From: an uncultured Bacilli bacterium
GTDB taxonomy: Bacteria > Bacillota_I > Bacilli_A > RF39 > UBA660
Direction: 5' to 3'
NCBI GenBank assembly: GCA_934096715.1
Contig: CAKOMQ010000005.1
Coordinates: 1-61,231, forward strand
DNA length: 61,231 bases
Within the stretch, counting starts at the first letter, position 1. Every line of letters starts with the position of its first letter. The translations under genes were made by a program, and so were the position numbers. This document shows, in pieces, positions 51,466 through 61,085 of the stretch. Under the pieces are notes generated by a model. It saw nothing but the letters and a program-made list of their open reading frames with translations, ran no database searches and was not told the origin of the DNA.

Positions 51466-52998
51466 ATGAAAAAAATGGATAAGAAACAAAGAATATCTTT
51501 TATCATTGGGATATTTGCATTATTGATTTTTGTAATAGGAGCAACATATGCATACTTTAGTATTGGAACTAATAATACTACTACAGATTCAAGTGTTGTA
51601 GGTACAACAAACAAGTATGGTACAGCAAGTTTAACAACTAATACAAGCAAACTATATTTAAAATTTACGAGTGATGAAATGAGTGAAGACTATCAAGGTA
51701 CAACATATTACGCAAATTCTGATAGTGCTGGAACACCCCTTACAACTAATCCAAACTATGTGTTAGCAACCGCAAGTCTAGCAGATGGAGATTTACCACT
51801 TGATTGCGAGTATAATTATAAGGTAACTGCTACAGTAACAAAAGAAATTAATGATGGTAGTGACTCTGATGTAAAAATAACCATTGGAAGTACAACAAAA
51901 ACATTAAAAGAATTAACTGCTGCAGGTACTGATGGAATAGTAATAAATGGTAAACTAAAAAACTTAGTAACAGGAACAAATCAAACAATAAGTTTATCCA
52001 GTACAGTAACAAATACACCATCAAATCAAAATGGACTATCAGGTAATTCATATACAGTAACTATTTCTCCATATATAAGTGGTAATACAAAGTCATTTTC
52101 ATGTAAGTTGCATGAAAAAACACTTGCCGAAAAATTAATAGCAAGTGGAAACTTATGGGAAAGTGGACTAGAAGGCGATGGATATCGTTATATAGGAAGT
52201 GGTGCAGTAGGAACTAGTACTAATCCAAATAACTTTATATGCTTTGGTACAACAGATAAATCTGCTTGTACAGCAAATCAAGATAAATACATGTATAGAG
52301 TAATAGGAGTATTCTCAGATGCAAATGGAGATAATCATGTTAAGCTAATCAAATATAAACAACTAGTATCAGCAAAATGGAATACAAAAGATACAAATGT
52401 AAATTGGGAAGATAGTACATTATATGCAAGTCTAAATGGCACAGAATTCTTAACAAATACAACATATGATTATTTACAAGATACAACATGGAGTAATAAA
52501 ATAGAAAACTGGACATGGAGTGCCATAAATACAAAAACGTCTAATGGAGGTAATGGATCAAATTATTACAGCGTATTAACACCAAGTCAAATATATTTAC
52601 ATGAAATGAACAGAAGTACAAAAACAAGTACAGTAGGTGAATGGACAACACCAGCAGGAAAAATAGGATTAATGTATGCAAGTGATTATACATTATCATT
52701 GGGATCAAGTGCTTTAGCAATAACAGGAAGTACTAGTGCAAATCAAGACAAATTAAAAACAGGCTGGATGCATCAAAGTAATAATGATATTTCTAAATCA
52801 ACTACAGAATGGACGCTTTCTCGTCGTGGGTCTAATGCTGGTTACTTCGAAGCGTGGAGTGTCGCTAGTAGCGGCTTTGTCAGCGGCATTTTTGTGTACA
52901 CTGCGTATGGTACTCGACCAGTCTTCTATCTTACATCTAACGAATCGACTTCTAGTGGAGATGGAAGTTTAGAAAATCCATTTATCATTAGTGAATAA
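51466..52998 (+). CDS. Surface protein 3 (TasA/camelysin-like N-terminus, shared repeat domain)
   Basis: A 510-residue exported protein starting after AAGGAAGTGAG. The N-terminal membrane segment (about 8-30) ends GATYAYFS, as in TasA/camelysin-type and other SipW-processed proteins. A beta-rich Thr/Ser region with two Cys follows. Then comes the same repeat domain as in the proteins at 34137 and 37012 (GLEGDGYRYIGSG, YMYRVIGVF, TTWSNKIENWTW, GKIGLMYASDY, RPVFYLTSN). It ends in NPFIISE. Its leader has the poly-G element, but the reading frame of the gene does not pass through it. Function unknown. Confidence 0.72.
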   Translation: MKKMDKKQRISFIIGIFALLIFVIGATYAYFSIGTNNTTTDSSVVGTTNKYGTASLTTNTSKLYLKFTSDEMSEDYQGTTYYANSDSAGTPLTTNPNYVLATASLADGDLPLDCEYNYKVTATVTKEINDGSDSDVKITIGSTTKTLKELTAAGTDGIVINGKLKNLVTGTNQTISLSSTVTNTPSNQNGLSGNSYTVTISPYISGNTKSFSCKLHEKTLAEKLIASGNLWESGLEGDGYRYIGSGAVGTSTNPNNFICFGTTDKSACTANQDKYMYRVIGVFSDANGDNHVKLIKYKQLVSAKWNTKDTNVNWEDSTLYASLNGTEFLTNTTYDYLQDTTWSNKIENWTWSAINTKTSNGGNGSNYYSVLTPSQIYLHEMNRSTKTSTVGEWTTPAGKIGLMYASDYTLSLGSSALAITGSTSANQDKLKTGWMHQSNNDISKSTTEWTLSRRGSNAGYFEAWSVASSGFVSGIFVYTAYGTRPVFYLTSNESTSSGDGSLENPFIISE

Positions 52999-53018
52999 GC
53001 AACTTTGGTTGTTTTTTC
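52997..53018 (+). terminator. Probable terminator of surface protein 3
   Basis: GCAAC and GTTGT pair around a short loop, with TTTTTT after them. Confidence 0.5.
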
Positions 53019-53073
53019 TTTATTACGACAATTTATTTAAAAAACTCTTGATATGATATAACTGGTGAAGAGA

Positions 53074-53244
53074 ATGAAAGTAAAAGTAATAGATGAGTCA
53101 CATGAAAAAGACTTAGAAAATAGTATTAATACTTTTCTAAGTGAGAATGATATTGAACTAGTTGATATTAAGTTTCAGGTATCAGTAGCTCTTGGTGGAG
53201 AAGAACAAGTTTATTGTTTTAGTGCAATGATTATTTATTATTAG
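53074..53244 (+). CDS. Cse60-family sporulation-associated protein
   Basis: A 56-residue protein with MKVKVIDESHEKDLENSIN at the start, a VDIKFQVSVAL strand and EEQVYCFSAMIIYY at the end. This matches the pattern of the small Cse60 family, made in the mother cell in Bacillus. It starts after GGTGAAGAG and overlaps the convergent gene by four bases. Together with the SigK-like factor it is a second sporulation-linked relic in the window. Its function is unknown even in Bacillus. Confidence 0.7.
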   Translation: MKVKVIDESHEKDLENSINTFLSENDIELVDIKFQVSVALGGEEQVYCFSAMIIYY

Positions 53245-53531
53245 ACCATGTACATATTATTGTCATTAATATCATAGTCATCAGTTGATATTATATTAGC
53301 TTGATTTTCTAATTTAGATAATCTGTAATCTATTCGATTTATTTGTCTTTCAATTTTAGCAAGTCTACTTTCTAATTCATTTGGTTGTGTGTTATAATTA
53401 TATGGGTTTGTAGGGCCTTGATAAAATGAACTATTAGCATATTGGGTTGGCATCATATTATTCATATTTGGAGCCATAAATCCACTTTGTGTATTAGTTT
53501 CAGTAAAGAAAGAGTTTCTATTTCTTTTCAT
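53241..53531 (-). CDS. Small Asn/Met-rich protein with C-terminal coiled coil
   Basis: A 96-residue protein. The N-terminal half is low complexity (Asn, Met, Tyr, Pro), and the second half has a heptad pattern (LESRLAKIERQINRIDYRLSKLE). It resembles small coat-like or structural proteins in composition, but no family is assigned. Its stop overlaps the end of the Cse60-like gene, and it is divergent from trmB. Confidence 0.5.
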   Translation of the reverse strand: MKRNRNSFFTETNTQSGFMAPNMNNMMPTQYANSSFYQGPTNPYNYNTQPNELESRLAKIERQINRIDYRLSKLENQANIISTDDYDINDNNMYMV

Positions 53532-53581
53532 AATAATCCCCCTATAAACAATATATGATGGTTTTAGAAAGTAGTGAAAAT

Positions 53582-54202
53582 ATGAGAATGAGAAATCCTA
53601 AATATAAAGATGAAGTTATAAATAACTGTGATTTTTTAATTACAGATAATATAGAATTTGATAATAATAATGAGCTTCTATATATTGAAATAGGTATGGG
53701 TAAAGGAGATTTTATATTAAAGAATGCTTTAAATAATCCTAATATTAATTATATTGGGATTGAAAAATATTCTAGTGTAGCGGCAGTTGCAATAAAGAAG
53801 ATAATGGACTATAAGTTAGATAATTTAAAAGTGATTATAAGTGATGTAAGTAAATTAGAAGACTTACTTAAGAATAAAGTTGATAGAATATATCTTAATT
53901 TTTCTGATCCATGGCCAAAAGATAGACATGCTAAAAGAAGATTAACACATGAAAATTTTCTATGTATGTATGATAACTTCTTTAAAGGGAATAATGAAAT
54001 AATTATGAAAACTGATAATGATAACTTATTTTTATTTAGTTTAGATAGTTTAAAAGAATATGGCTATACTTTAGAAGAAGTAGAATATGATCTACATAGT
54101 ACAGATAAAGATAATATTGAAACAGAGTATGAAACTAAGTTTAGTAATATGGGATATACAATAAAATATTTAAAAGCAACAAAGAAAAATTTACATAAAT
54201 AG
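53582..54202 (+). CDS. trmB: tRNA (guanine-N7-)-methyltransferase
   Basis: Makes m7G46 in tRNA. It starts MRMRNPKYKDEV, close to the usual MRLRxKPW of the family. It has an SAM site (YIEIGMGKGDFI), YIGIEKYSSV, and the diagnostic LNFSDPWPKDRHAKRRL. About 206 residues, normal length. ATG 53582 fits the family better than ATG 53555. Confidence 0.95.
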   Translation: MRMRNPKYKDEVINNCDFLITDNIEFDNNNELLYIEIGMGKGDFILKNALNNPNINYIGIEKYSSVAAVAIKKIMDYKLDNLKVIISDVSKLEDLLKNKVDRIYLNFSDPWPKDRHAKRRLTHENFLCMYDNFFKGNNEIIMKTDNDNLFLFSLDSLKEYGYTLEEVEYDLHSTDKDNIETEYETKFSNMGYTIKYLKATKKNLHK

Positions 54203-54234
54203 TTATATTTGCTATAATAATATTTGGAGAAATT

Positions 54235-54882
54235 ATGAAGATAAAGAAATTAATATTAATAGTTATAAGTGTGTTGTTATTAAGTGGATGTACTAATATA
54301 AATGATTTAGATTATGATGATATATTAGTAACTTTTACTCATGATAGTAAGAATGCTAATAAAACAAGAAGTGGTTATAAATACTATTTGCCTAGTGATA
54401 TGAATGTTATAAATTATGGACCATATTATGAAATAATTAAGAGTAGTAAGAATTATTATTATTTATATGTTGATATGATAAGTTATATAAATAAGAGTGA
54501 ATTTAAATATGAAATAAATAAGGATGCAGAGTATTCAAAAATAATAAATAATGATGGTAAATACGGCTATTTAGAAATAAATTTAGTAGAAAATAATCAA
54601 TATTTGATTGAAATTATGTATAATTATGCTAAAATAGAAGTAATGGTAGATAGTAATCTTCTTAATGAAGCATTAATCTACTCAGTTAACATATTAAATA
54701 GTGTTGAGTATAATAATAGTGTAATTAATAGTTTATTAAATAAAGATGCACTTAATTATACAGAAGAAGAATTTGATTTATTTAAAACAGGTGTCGATAA
54801 TAAAAGTACGATTGATTATATTGATGAAGAACCTGATAATACTGAAGAAGATAAAATAATAGATACAGATTATGTTGACTAA
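54235..54882 (+). CDS. Lipoprotein of unknown function
   Basis: A 215-residue protein with a lipoprotein signal: LLLSGC places the lipidated Cys at residue 19. The mature part is Tyr/Asn/Asp-rich and may be one alpha/beta domain, with an acidic tail. No family is recognised. It is the first of a closely spaced run of envelope genes up to 56480. Confidence 0.7.
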   Translation: MKIKKLILIVISVLLLSGCTNINDLDYDDILVTFTHDSKNANKTRSGYKYYLPSDMNVINYGPYYEIIKSSKNYYYLYVDMISYINKSEFKYEINKDAEYSKIINNDGKYGYLEINLVENNQYLIEIMYNYAKIEVMVDSNLLNEALIYSVNILNSVEYNNSVINSLLNKDALNYTEEEFDLFKTGVDNKSTIDYIDEEPDNTEEDKIIDTDYVD

Positions 54883-54896
54883 GAAAGGAAATTATC

Positions 54897-55760
54897 ATGA
54901 GTTTAGTAAAAAAAATTAAAGATATATTATTTGAAGAAGAACCAACTGAGCAAATTAAAATAGTTAAAGAAACACCTACAGAAAGAATAAAAGAAGAAGT
55001 AACTGTTAGAGAGTATCATGAACCTAAAGAATCTTTTAGTGAACCAGTGGTAGAGTCTAGGCCAAGAATAGAGCCTAAGGAAGATTTCACTCCTAAAAGA
55101 GAACCAGTAGTAGATAATACTTTTAAGTTTCCTGATTTTGATGAAGAAGAATTTATAAGTAGTATGCCTAGAAGACAAAGTACTAATAATGTTCTAGATT
55201 ATGAAAGAAAGAAAGTTCAAGAAAATAGAAGTACTTATAAGTATGAAAGAGCAGAAAGAAATGAACCTAAAGAATTAATTGACAAGAAGAAGTTTAAACC
55301 TTCACCAATAATATCTCCTGTATATGGAGTATTAAATCAAGACTATAAACCAGAAGATATTAAGAAGAAGGATGACGAAGAAGAACTTTTAAGTATAGAT
55401 GTAGTTAGAAAGAAAGCCTTTGAAACTGCTCCTATTAAAGAAGTAAAAGAAGAAGTTAAAATAGAAGATGAAGAGTTTATTGATACTATTGATGAACCTG
55501 TTGTTAAGTTCTTTGATGAAAAATCTAGTGATACTGAAATGAAAAGTATAGATGACCTATTAGAAGATGCTAGTGATGTAGAAGTGAAATTAGAAGATGA
55601 GTTAGAAATAACAGGTGAAACTAATATTGACGCTATTCATGAAGAATTAGATAATTATGAACCATTAGAACCAAAAAAAGATAAATTAGAAGATACATTA
55701 GAAAATGATTTATTTGAATTAATTGATTCAATGTATGAAACTAAAGAAGGTGGTGAATAA
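54897..55760 (+). CDS. Acidic disordered cytoplasmic protein
   Basis: A 287-residue protein without membrane segments. It is rich in Glu, Lys, Asp and Pro with repeated EP and KEEV motifs, so it is mostly disordered. The N-terminus (MSLVKKIKDILFEEE) could be an amphipathic membrane-binding helix like that of SepF-type proteins. It is three bases before a membrane-protein gene. A scaffold role in the envelope run is a guess. Confidence 0.55.
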   Translation: MSLVKKIKDILFEEEPTEQIKIVKETPTERIKEEVTVREYHEPKESFSEPVVESRPRIEPKEDFTPKREPVVDNTFKFPDFDEEEFISSMPRRQSTNNVLDYERKKVQENRSTYKYERAERNEPKELIDKKKFKPSPIISPVYGVLNQDYKPEDIKKKDDEEELLSIDVVRKKAFETAPIKEVKEEVKIEDEEFIDTIDEPVVKFFDEKSSDTEMKSIDDLLEDASDVEVKLEDELEITGETNIDAIHEELDNYEPLEPKKDKLEDTLENDLFELIDSMYETKEGGE

Positions 55761-55762
55761 AA

Positions 55763-56059
55763 ATGGAGTTTTTACAAGCATTTTTACCTATAGTTATTTA
55801 TTTTTTACTAATAATATTAATTGTAGTTTTAATAATATTAGGTATTAAATTTTTAATTACTGTGAATAAAGTTGAGAAAATTGTAGATAATGTTAATGAT
55901 AAATTAGAAGCAGTAAGTCCAATATTTAATATACTTGGCTATGCATCTAGTCAAGTTACAACAGTATTTGATACTGTATTTGAATTTATTGAAGGTTTAT
56001 TAGCAAAATTGTTTACCAAAAAGAATAAAATTGAAATGGAGGAAGATGAAGATGAGTAA
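55763..56059 (+). CDS. DUF948-like membrane protein
   Basis: A 98-residue protein with one N-terminal transmembrane helix (about 6-30) followed by an amphipathic segment (VNKVEKIVDNVNDKLEAVSPIFN) and an acidic tail. Resembles DUF948-type proteins that pair with YtxH in Firmicutes, and it overlaps the next gene by eight bases. Confidence 0.6.
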   Translation: MEFLQAFLPIVIYFLLIILIVVLIILGIKFLITVNKVEKIVDNVNDKLEAVSPIFNILGYASSQVTTVFDTVFEFIEGLLAKLFTKKNKIEMEEDEDE

Positions 56060-56480
56060 GAAAGGTAAATTTTTATTAGGAGCAGGAATTGGAGTTGGAT
56101 TAGGACTATTATTAGCGCCTCAATCTGGAAAGAAAACAAGAGCAGACTTGTCTAAGAAAACTAAAGAATTAATTGAAAAGGCAAAAGAAATAGATGTTGA
56201 AGAAGTTAAAAATTCTTTAGTAGCTAAAGTACAAGAATTACAAGACGCTATTAAAGACATGGATAAAGAAAAAGCAACAGAAATTGCTCGTGAAAAAGCT
56301 GAAGTAGTTAGAAATAAAGCTCAAGAATTAGTTGATATTGCAGTAGAAAAAGGAACTCCAGTAGTAGAAAAGGCTGCTAAAGAAGTTAAAGTTAAAACTG
56401 CTAAAATATTATCTGATACTGCTAAAAAATTAGATGATGACTCTAAAAAAATAAAAAAATCTGCTAAAGAAACTAAGTAG
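56052..56480 (+). CDS. YtxH-like protein
   Basis: A 142-residue protein. The N-terminal KGKFLLGAGIGVGLGLLLAPQSGKKTR has the short Gly-rich membrane segment and APxSGxxTR of YtxH proteins. The rest is a long amphipathic helix. Bacillus relatives are stress-associated. ATG 56052 follows GGAGGAAG; the in-frame ATG at 56031 lies inside the previous gene. Confidence 0.8.
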   Translation: MSKKGKFLLGAGIGVGLGLLLAPQSGKKTRADLSKKTKELIEKAKEIDVEEVKNSLVAKVQELQDAIKDMDKEKATEIAREKAEVVRNKAQELVDIAVEKGTPVVEKAAKEVKVKTAKILSDTAKKLDDDSKKIKKSAKETK

Positions 56481-56502
56481 TGTAAAGCTACTTTTTTTTA
56501 TG
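56474..56502 (+). terminator. Intrinsic terminator
   Basis: AGTAG and CTACT around TGTAAAG, with seven or more T after, overlapping the ytxH-like stop codon. Confidence 0.7.
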
Positions 56503-56593
56503 AAAGAATAAAAAAAGTGGTCGATTATTAATTGCTTTTGTATATATACTTGTAAAAAAGAATTTGCTATAATAAAGTAGAAAGGAGTCTAAG

Positions 56594-56989
56594 ATGTACG
56601 ATTATATTGAATATGATTATGGAATGATTGATTCAGTTTTTGGAGCAATGTTTGGTGGAGCTTATCTTTCAATAGTTAGTATTTATACAATACTTTGCTT
56701 GGTTGGAACGTGGAAAATGTTTACTAAAGCAGGACAAGCTGGTTGGAAAAGTTTAATTCCTATTTATAATTTGTGGGTATTATTTCAAATTGCTGGTAAA
56801 CCTGGATGGTATGCACTATTATTGTGGGTTCCAATTCTAAATGTAATACTTTTAATATTTATGTATATTAATATTTCTAAAGCATTTGGTAAATCTGGAT
56901 TATATGCATTAGGATTATTACTACTAAATCCAATTTTTACTATAATACTTGGATTCGATAATTCTGTATACGACAAAAATAACATTTAA
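56594..56989 (+). CDS. DUF5684 membrane protein
   Basis: A 131-residue protein with four hydrophobic segments and the family motifs WKMFTKAGQAGWKSLIPIYN and GKPGWYALLLWVPILN, followed by FGKSGLYALGLLLLNPIF. The function is unknown; relatives sometimes lie near signal peptidases. It is a single gene between two terminators. Confidence 0.75.
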   Translation: MYDYIEYDYGMIDSVFGAMFGGAYLSIVSIYTILCLVGTWKMFTKAGQAGWKSLIPIYNLWVLFQIAGKPGWYALLLWVPILNVILLIFMYINISKAFGKSGLYALGLLLLNPIFTIILGFDNSVYDKNNI

Positions 56990-57017
56990 AAATACACACA
57001 AACGTGTATTTTTTTGA
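56989..57017 (+). terminator. Intrinsic terminator
   Basis: AAATACAC and GTGTATTT around ACAAAC, followed by a T-run. Confidence 0.8.
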
Positions 57018-57065
57018 TATAATAACTTTATGATAGAGAGAACGTTTAGTTAGGGAGAAGTTATT

Positions 57066-57614
57066 ATGTTGTTTTATATTTTTTTAGTTATAATATTTAT
57101 AATCATTGTTTATGCTTTTATTGTTTATAATATCTTTGTTAAATTAAATAATAAAGTGGATGAAGCATTTTCAACAATGGATGTCTATTTAAAGAAAAGA
57201 TGGGATTTAATTCCTAATCTAGTTGAAGTTGTTAAAGGTTATACTATTCATGAAAAGAATACTTTAAAAGAAGTTATTGATTTAAGAAATAATACTTATG
57301 ATAATTTAACAAGTGAAGAAAAAATAGAAACTAATGAAAGATTAAATCAAGAATTAGGTAAGATTATACTTTTAAAAGAGTCTTATCCTGAATTAAAAGC
57401 AAGTGATAGTTTTAATAAATTAACTAATGAACTAGTAAATATTGAAGAAGATATTGCTAATTCAAGAAAATATTATAATGGTATAGTTAGAATGTTTAAT
57501 AATAAAGTAGAAATGTTTCCTAGTAATATCTTTGCTAAATTATTTGGCTATAAAACTAAATTAATGTTTGAAGCTAAAAAGAGTGAAAGAAAAAATATTA
57601 AGGTGGATTTATAG
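57066..57614 (+). CDS. LemA family protein
   Basis: A 182-residue protein with an N-terminal transmembrane helix and the LemA core: YNIFVKLNNKVDEAFSTMDV, KKRWDLIPNLVEVVKGY, EKNTLKEVIDLRN, and a C-terminal IVRMFNNKVEMFPSNIFAKLFGY. The fold is a long helical bundle. The DUF2207 gene follows eleven bases later, a pairing seen widely in bacteria. Confidence 0.93.
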   Translation: MLFYIFLVIIFIIIVYAFIVYNIFVKLNNKVDEAFSTMDVYLKKRWDLIPNLVEVVKGYTIHEKNTLKEVIDLRNNTYDNLTSEEKIETNERLNQELGKIILLKESYPELKASDSFNKLTNELVNIEEDIANSRKYYNGIVRMFNNKVEMFPSNIFAKLFGYKTKLMFEAKKSERKNIKVDL

Positions 57615-57625
57615 TATAGGAGAAT

Positions 57626-59965
57626 ATGATGAAAAGAATAATAAAGGAGTTATTAATATTTACTATAATATCTATATTATATGTTATTCCTATAAATGGA
57701 TTTGCTATAACTAAAAATACATCATCTACTAATATAAATTATCAAGATAATCTAGAAGTAGGTAGCTTAGATTTTAAAAATATAACATTTAATAGTTTTA
57801 AAGTTAGAGAGTATAATGCGATTGGATTAAGTGGTCTTGTAACCAATAATTCTAATAATGATATTGATTATACAGCTACTATTTACTTGTATGATTTTAG
57901 TCGTAATTTAATAGCAGAGTGGGATAGTACTGCGACCGCTAAGAGTGGATCTAATAGCTTTAGTAGCATGGAAGACAGTGATATTTTAAATAATTATTTA
58001 GTAGATGATATATATTATTATAGTTTTAAAATAGATACTAATGAAATTGAAAATACATTATCTATTTATGGTAATTATACACCTAGTCAATTATCAGAAT
58101 ATAAATATAAAGATTATGTAATAGATAAATATAATATAGATATGGTTGTTAATAAAAATAATACTTTTGATATAACGGAGACTATAGTAGCTTATTTTAA
58201 TTATAGTAGACATGGAATTATTAGAAGTATTCCCAAGTTTAATGAACTAACTAGATTAGATGGTACAAGTTCTAAGAATAGAGCTCAAATAACTAATATA
58301 TATGTTAATAAAGATTATAAATCTTATAAAGAAAATAATTATTTAAAACTAAAAATAGGATCATCTATGGAACTTGTATCAGGTAAACAAGAATATGTTA
58401 TAAAGTATACTTATAATATAGGTAAAGATCCATTAAAAGATATTGATGAATTATATTATAATTTGATTGGAAATGAATGGGACACTGTAATTGGTAATAT
58501 ATCATTTAAAATTACTATGCCAGATAATTTTGATAAAAGTAAGTTAGGTTTTTCTTCTGGTCCACTTGGATATACAAGTAATAGTAATATTAAATATAAT
58601 ATTTCTGGTAATGTTATAACTGGTCAGTATGAAGGTATATTAGATCAAAAAGAAGCTTTAACAATAAGATGTGAACTTCCTGAAGGATATTTTGTTGGGA
58701 CAGGTTATGATGTTAATCCACTCACTTATATTTCCTATTTATTACCACTAGTATTTTTAATAATATCAATTATTATATGGTATAAATATGGTCGTGATGA
58801 TGACGTAGTTGAAACAATTGAATTTTATCCACCAAATGGAGTTAATAGCTTAGATGCAGGTTTTCTATATAAGGGTATAGCAGATAGTAAAGATGTAACC
58901 TCATTACTTATTTACTTAGCAAATCTTGGTTATATAAAAATAACAGAAACAGAAACTAAATTAGTATTTTCAAAAACTAAAGGATTTAAAATAACAAGAT
59001 TAAAAGAATATGATGGACAAAATAGAAATGAAGAATTATTCTTAAATGGATTATTTGATATCTCTAAAGTATCTTGGAATATATTTAATACTAATGAAGA
59101 TAGTTTAGTTGATAGAAATGTTGTTACTAATGATCAGTTATATGATAACTTTTATAGAACTAAAAATAAGATATTAAAAAATGTTAATAGTGATGAGAAT
59201 AAAGCAAGAGTATTTGATAAAAAATCTAATAAATATTCTAAAACTATTATTATAATGATTATATTATCTTATATAATGATATCTATCCCATCAACCCTAG
59301 AATTTGGAAATTTAGAGATGTTAATAGGTACACTTTTTATGACGCTTATGGGATTTGGTTTTATGATTTTAACTTTATTTGATAGTAATATGACTAAAAC
59401 AGCTTCATCATTAATATCACAAAAAATAATTGGTATAATAATAGGAATTATTTTTGGAGTAGTACCACTTGCATTTAATTTAATACCAACACTTGTATAT
59501 GATAAATTATATTTAATTGGTTATATATTAGGTATGTTTAGTATTATAGGAATGATTATAGTATTAAAAATATTACCAAGAAGAACTGAGTATGGTCGTG
59601 AAATGCTAGGTAAGTTAAAAGGATTTAAAAATTTCTTAGAAACTGCTGAAAAAGAAACATTAGAAGATATGGTTATGAAAGATCCAGAATATTTTTATAA
59701 CGTATTACCATATGCATATGTTTTAGGAGTTTCAAGTAAATGGATAAGTAAGTTTGAATCAATTAATTTAAGAGCACCAAATTGGTTAGATTCTACTAGT
59801 CCATTTGATATCCATACATTTAATACGTTTATGGATTCAACAATGTCTACTGCATTAAATTCAATGTCATCAACTCCAAGTAGTTCTGATGGTGGTTCAT
59901 CTAGTGGTGGTGGTCCATTTGATGGATATGGTGAAAGTGGCGACGGTGGCGGAAGCTCATGGTAG
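57626..59965 (+). CDS. DUF2207 family membrane protein
   Basis: A 779-residue protein starting at ATG 57626 or 57629. It has a signal peptide (to NGFAI), a beta-rich N-terminal extracellular part, the DUF2207 domain (from about 170, YKYKDYVIDKYNIDMVVNKN ... RHGIIRSIP), helices around 370-390 and 540-660, and a Gly/Ser-rich C-terminus (GGSSSGGGPFDGYGESGDGG). This is the standard LemA partner. Function unknown; envelope maintenance is inferred. Confidence 0.85.
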   Translation: MMKRIIKELLIFTIISILYVIPINGFAITKNTSSTNINYQDNLEVGSLDFKNITFNSFKVREYNAIGLSGLVTNNSNNDIDYTATIYLYDFSRNLIAEWDSTATAKSGSNSFSSMEDSDILNNYLVDDIYYYSFKIDTNEIENTLSIYGNYTPSQLSEYKYKDYVIDKYNIDMVVNKNNTFDITETIVAYFNYSRHGIIRSIPKFNELTRLDGTSSKNRAQITNIYVNKDYKSYKENNYLKLKIGSSMELVSGKQEYVIKYTYNIGKDPLKDIDELYYNLIGNEWDTVIGNISFKITMPDNFDKSKLGFSSGPLGYTSNSNIKYNISGNVITGQYEGILDQKEALTIRCELPEGYFVGTGYDVNPLTYISYLLPLVFLIISIIIWYKYGRDDDVVETIEFYPPNGVNSLDAGFLYKGIADSKDVTSLLIYLANLGYIKITETETKLVFSKTKGFKITRLKEYDGQNRNEELFLNGLFDISKVSWNIFNTNEDSLVDRNVVTNDQLYDNFYRTKNKILKNVNSDENKARVFDKKSNKYSKTIIIMIILSYIMISIPSTLEFGNLEMLIGTLFMTLMGFGFMILTLFDSNMTKTASSLISQKIIGIIIGIIFGVVPLAFNLIPTLVYDKLYLIGYILGMFSIIGMIIVLKILPRRTEYGREMLGKLKGFKNFLETAEKETLEDMVMKDPEYFYNVLPYAYVLGVSSKWISKFESINLRAPNWLDSTSPFDIHTFNTFMDSTMSTALNSMSSTPSSSDGGSSSGGGPFDGYGESGDGGGSSW

Positions 59966-59997
59966 CCACAATATAAATTATAGAAAAGGAAGTACGT

Positions 59998-60921
59998 ATG
60001 AAAAAAATTAAATATTTATTATTAGTTAGTGTTTTAACATTATTAACTGGTTGTGTTAAATTTAATGCAACTATGGACATTAAAAAAGATAAGTCAATGG
60101 GCTTTTCAATTATATATGCCTTTGATACATCATTATTTGGTAGTCAAGATTTATTAGAAGAATCTGATAAAAAAGAGTTGGAGTCACAAGGATTTATAGT
60201 AGAAGATTATAATCAAAACAATATGAAAGGATTTACTATTAAGAAGAGTATAAGTAATATAGATGATGTTAGTAGTACTAGTGACACTAATTACGATATG
60301 TCTGGATTACTTAATAATTCCACAGATAATAATTATTTCTTTAAGGTAAAGAAAGGTATATTAAAAAATACTTATATAGCTAAGTTTAAATTTGATGCTA
60401 AAGAAAGTGATTTAAATACTGATGAATCTAATGATACTTCATCTGGTGTTACAGATGATAGTGACTCTATTAATATGGATGATTTAGATTTATCTAGTAT
60501 GACATCTAACTTAGATTTAAGTTTTAATGTTAAACTACCATATTCATCTATTAGTAGTAATGCTACTACAAAGAATAATGATGGTAAAGAATTAACATGG
60601 AATTTATCTTCTAGCCAAGAAGAAATGATCGAGTTTGAATTTGAACTTTATAATATGACAAACATTTATATAGGAGCAGGTATTATACTAGTACTTCTAA
60701 TAATTATTATCATTTCTATTCTTAATAAAAAGAAAAATAAACCTATAAAAGAACAAGTTAATAATAATGTAGAACAAGAACCTGTAGTTAATAATTATCC
60801 TAATGAATCTGTACAAGAAGTTCCAAATATAAACCCCACAATTTCTCCAATAACTCTAGGAGCAAGTATTGGGGCTAGTCAAGTCGATAATACTAGTAAT
60901 GATGAACAAAATAATATTTAG
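59998..60921 (+). CDS. LppM-like lipoprotein with C-terminal membrane helix
   Basis: A 307-residue protein. The lipobox LLTGC places Cys at residue 19, then comes KFNATMDIKKDKSMGFSII, which resembles the LppM domain (a beta-barrel-like lipoprotein domain). A Ser/Asp-rich stretch, a transmembrane helix (about 220-242) and a disordered Asn/Pro tail follow. A lipid anchor plus a C-terminal helix places the domain outside the membrane. It ends the LemA-DUF2207 run. Confidence 0.7.
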   Translation: MKKIKYLLLVSVLTLLTGCVKFNATMDIKKDKSMGFSIIYAFDTSLFGSQDLLEESDKKELESQGFIVEDYNQNNMKGFTIKKSISNIDDVSSTSDTNYDMSGLLNNSTDNNYFFKVKKGILKNTYIAKFKFDAKESDLNTDESNDTSSGVTDDSDSINMDDLDLSSMTSNLDLSFNVKLPYSSISSNATTKNNDGKELTWNLSSSQEEMIEFEFELYNMTNIYIGAGIILVLLIIIIISILNKKKNKPIKEQVNNNVEQEPVVNNYPNESVQEVPNINPTISPITLGASIGASQVDNTSNDEQNNI

Positions 60922-60935
60922 ATGTGAAGTTTTAG

Positions 60936-60964
60936 TTGCATATCTATACTAAAAATGATATGAT
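60936..60964 (+). promoter_or_regulatory. Promoter of poly-G locus 4
   Basis: TTGCAT (60936-60941), 17 bases, TATGAT (60959-60964). Confidence 0.65.
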
Positions 60965-61048
60965 TAATTTGATAATAAAAGAGAATAAAATTATTTAAAA
61001 ATTATGAATTTTATGACCCGAAATTTTATACCGATAAGTTATAAAATT

Positions 61049-61085
61049 CCCCTTCAGAACGCTAAAAAGCCTACTGGGGGGGGGG
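61049..61085 (+). repeat. Poly-G hairpin element, copy 4 (10 G)
   Basis: CCCCTTCAG (61049-61057), a loop with CTAAAAAGCCTA, CT and ten G (61076-61085). One extra A in the loop compared with copy 3 changes the leader reading frame, and the tract is one G shorter. Confidence 0.85.
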
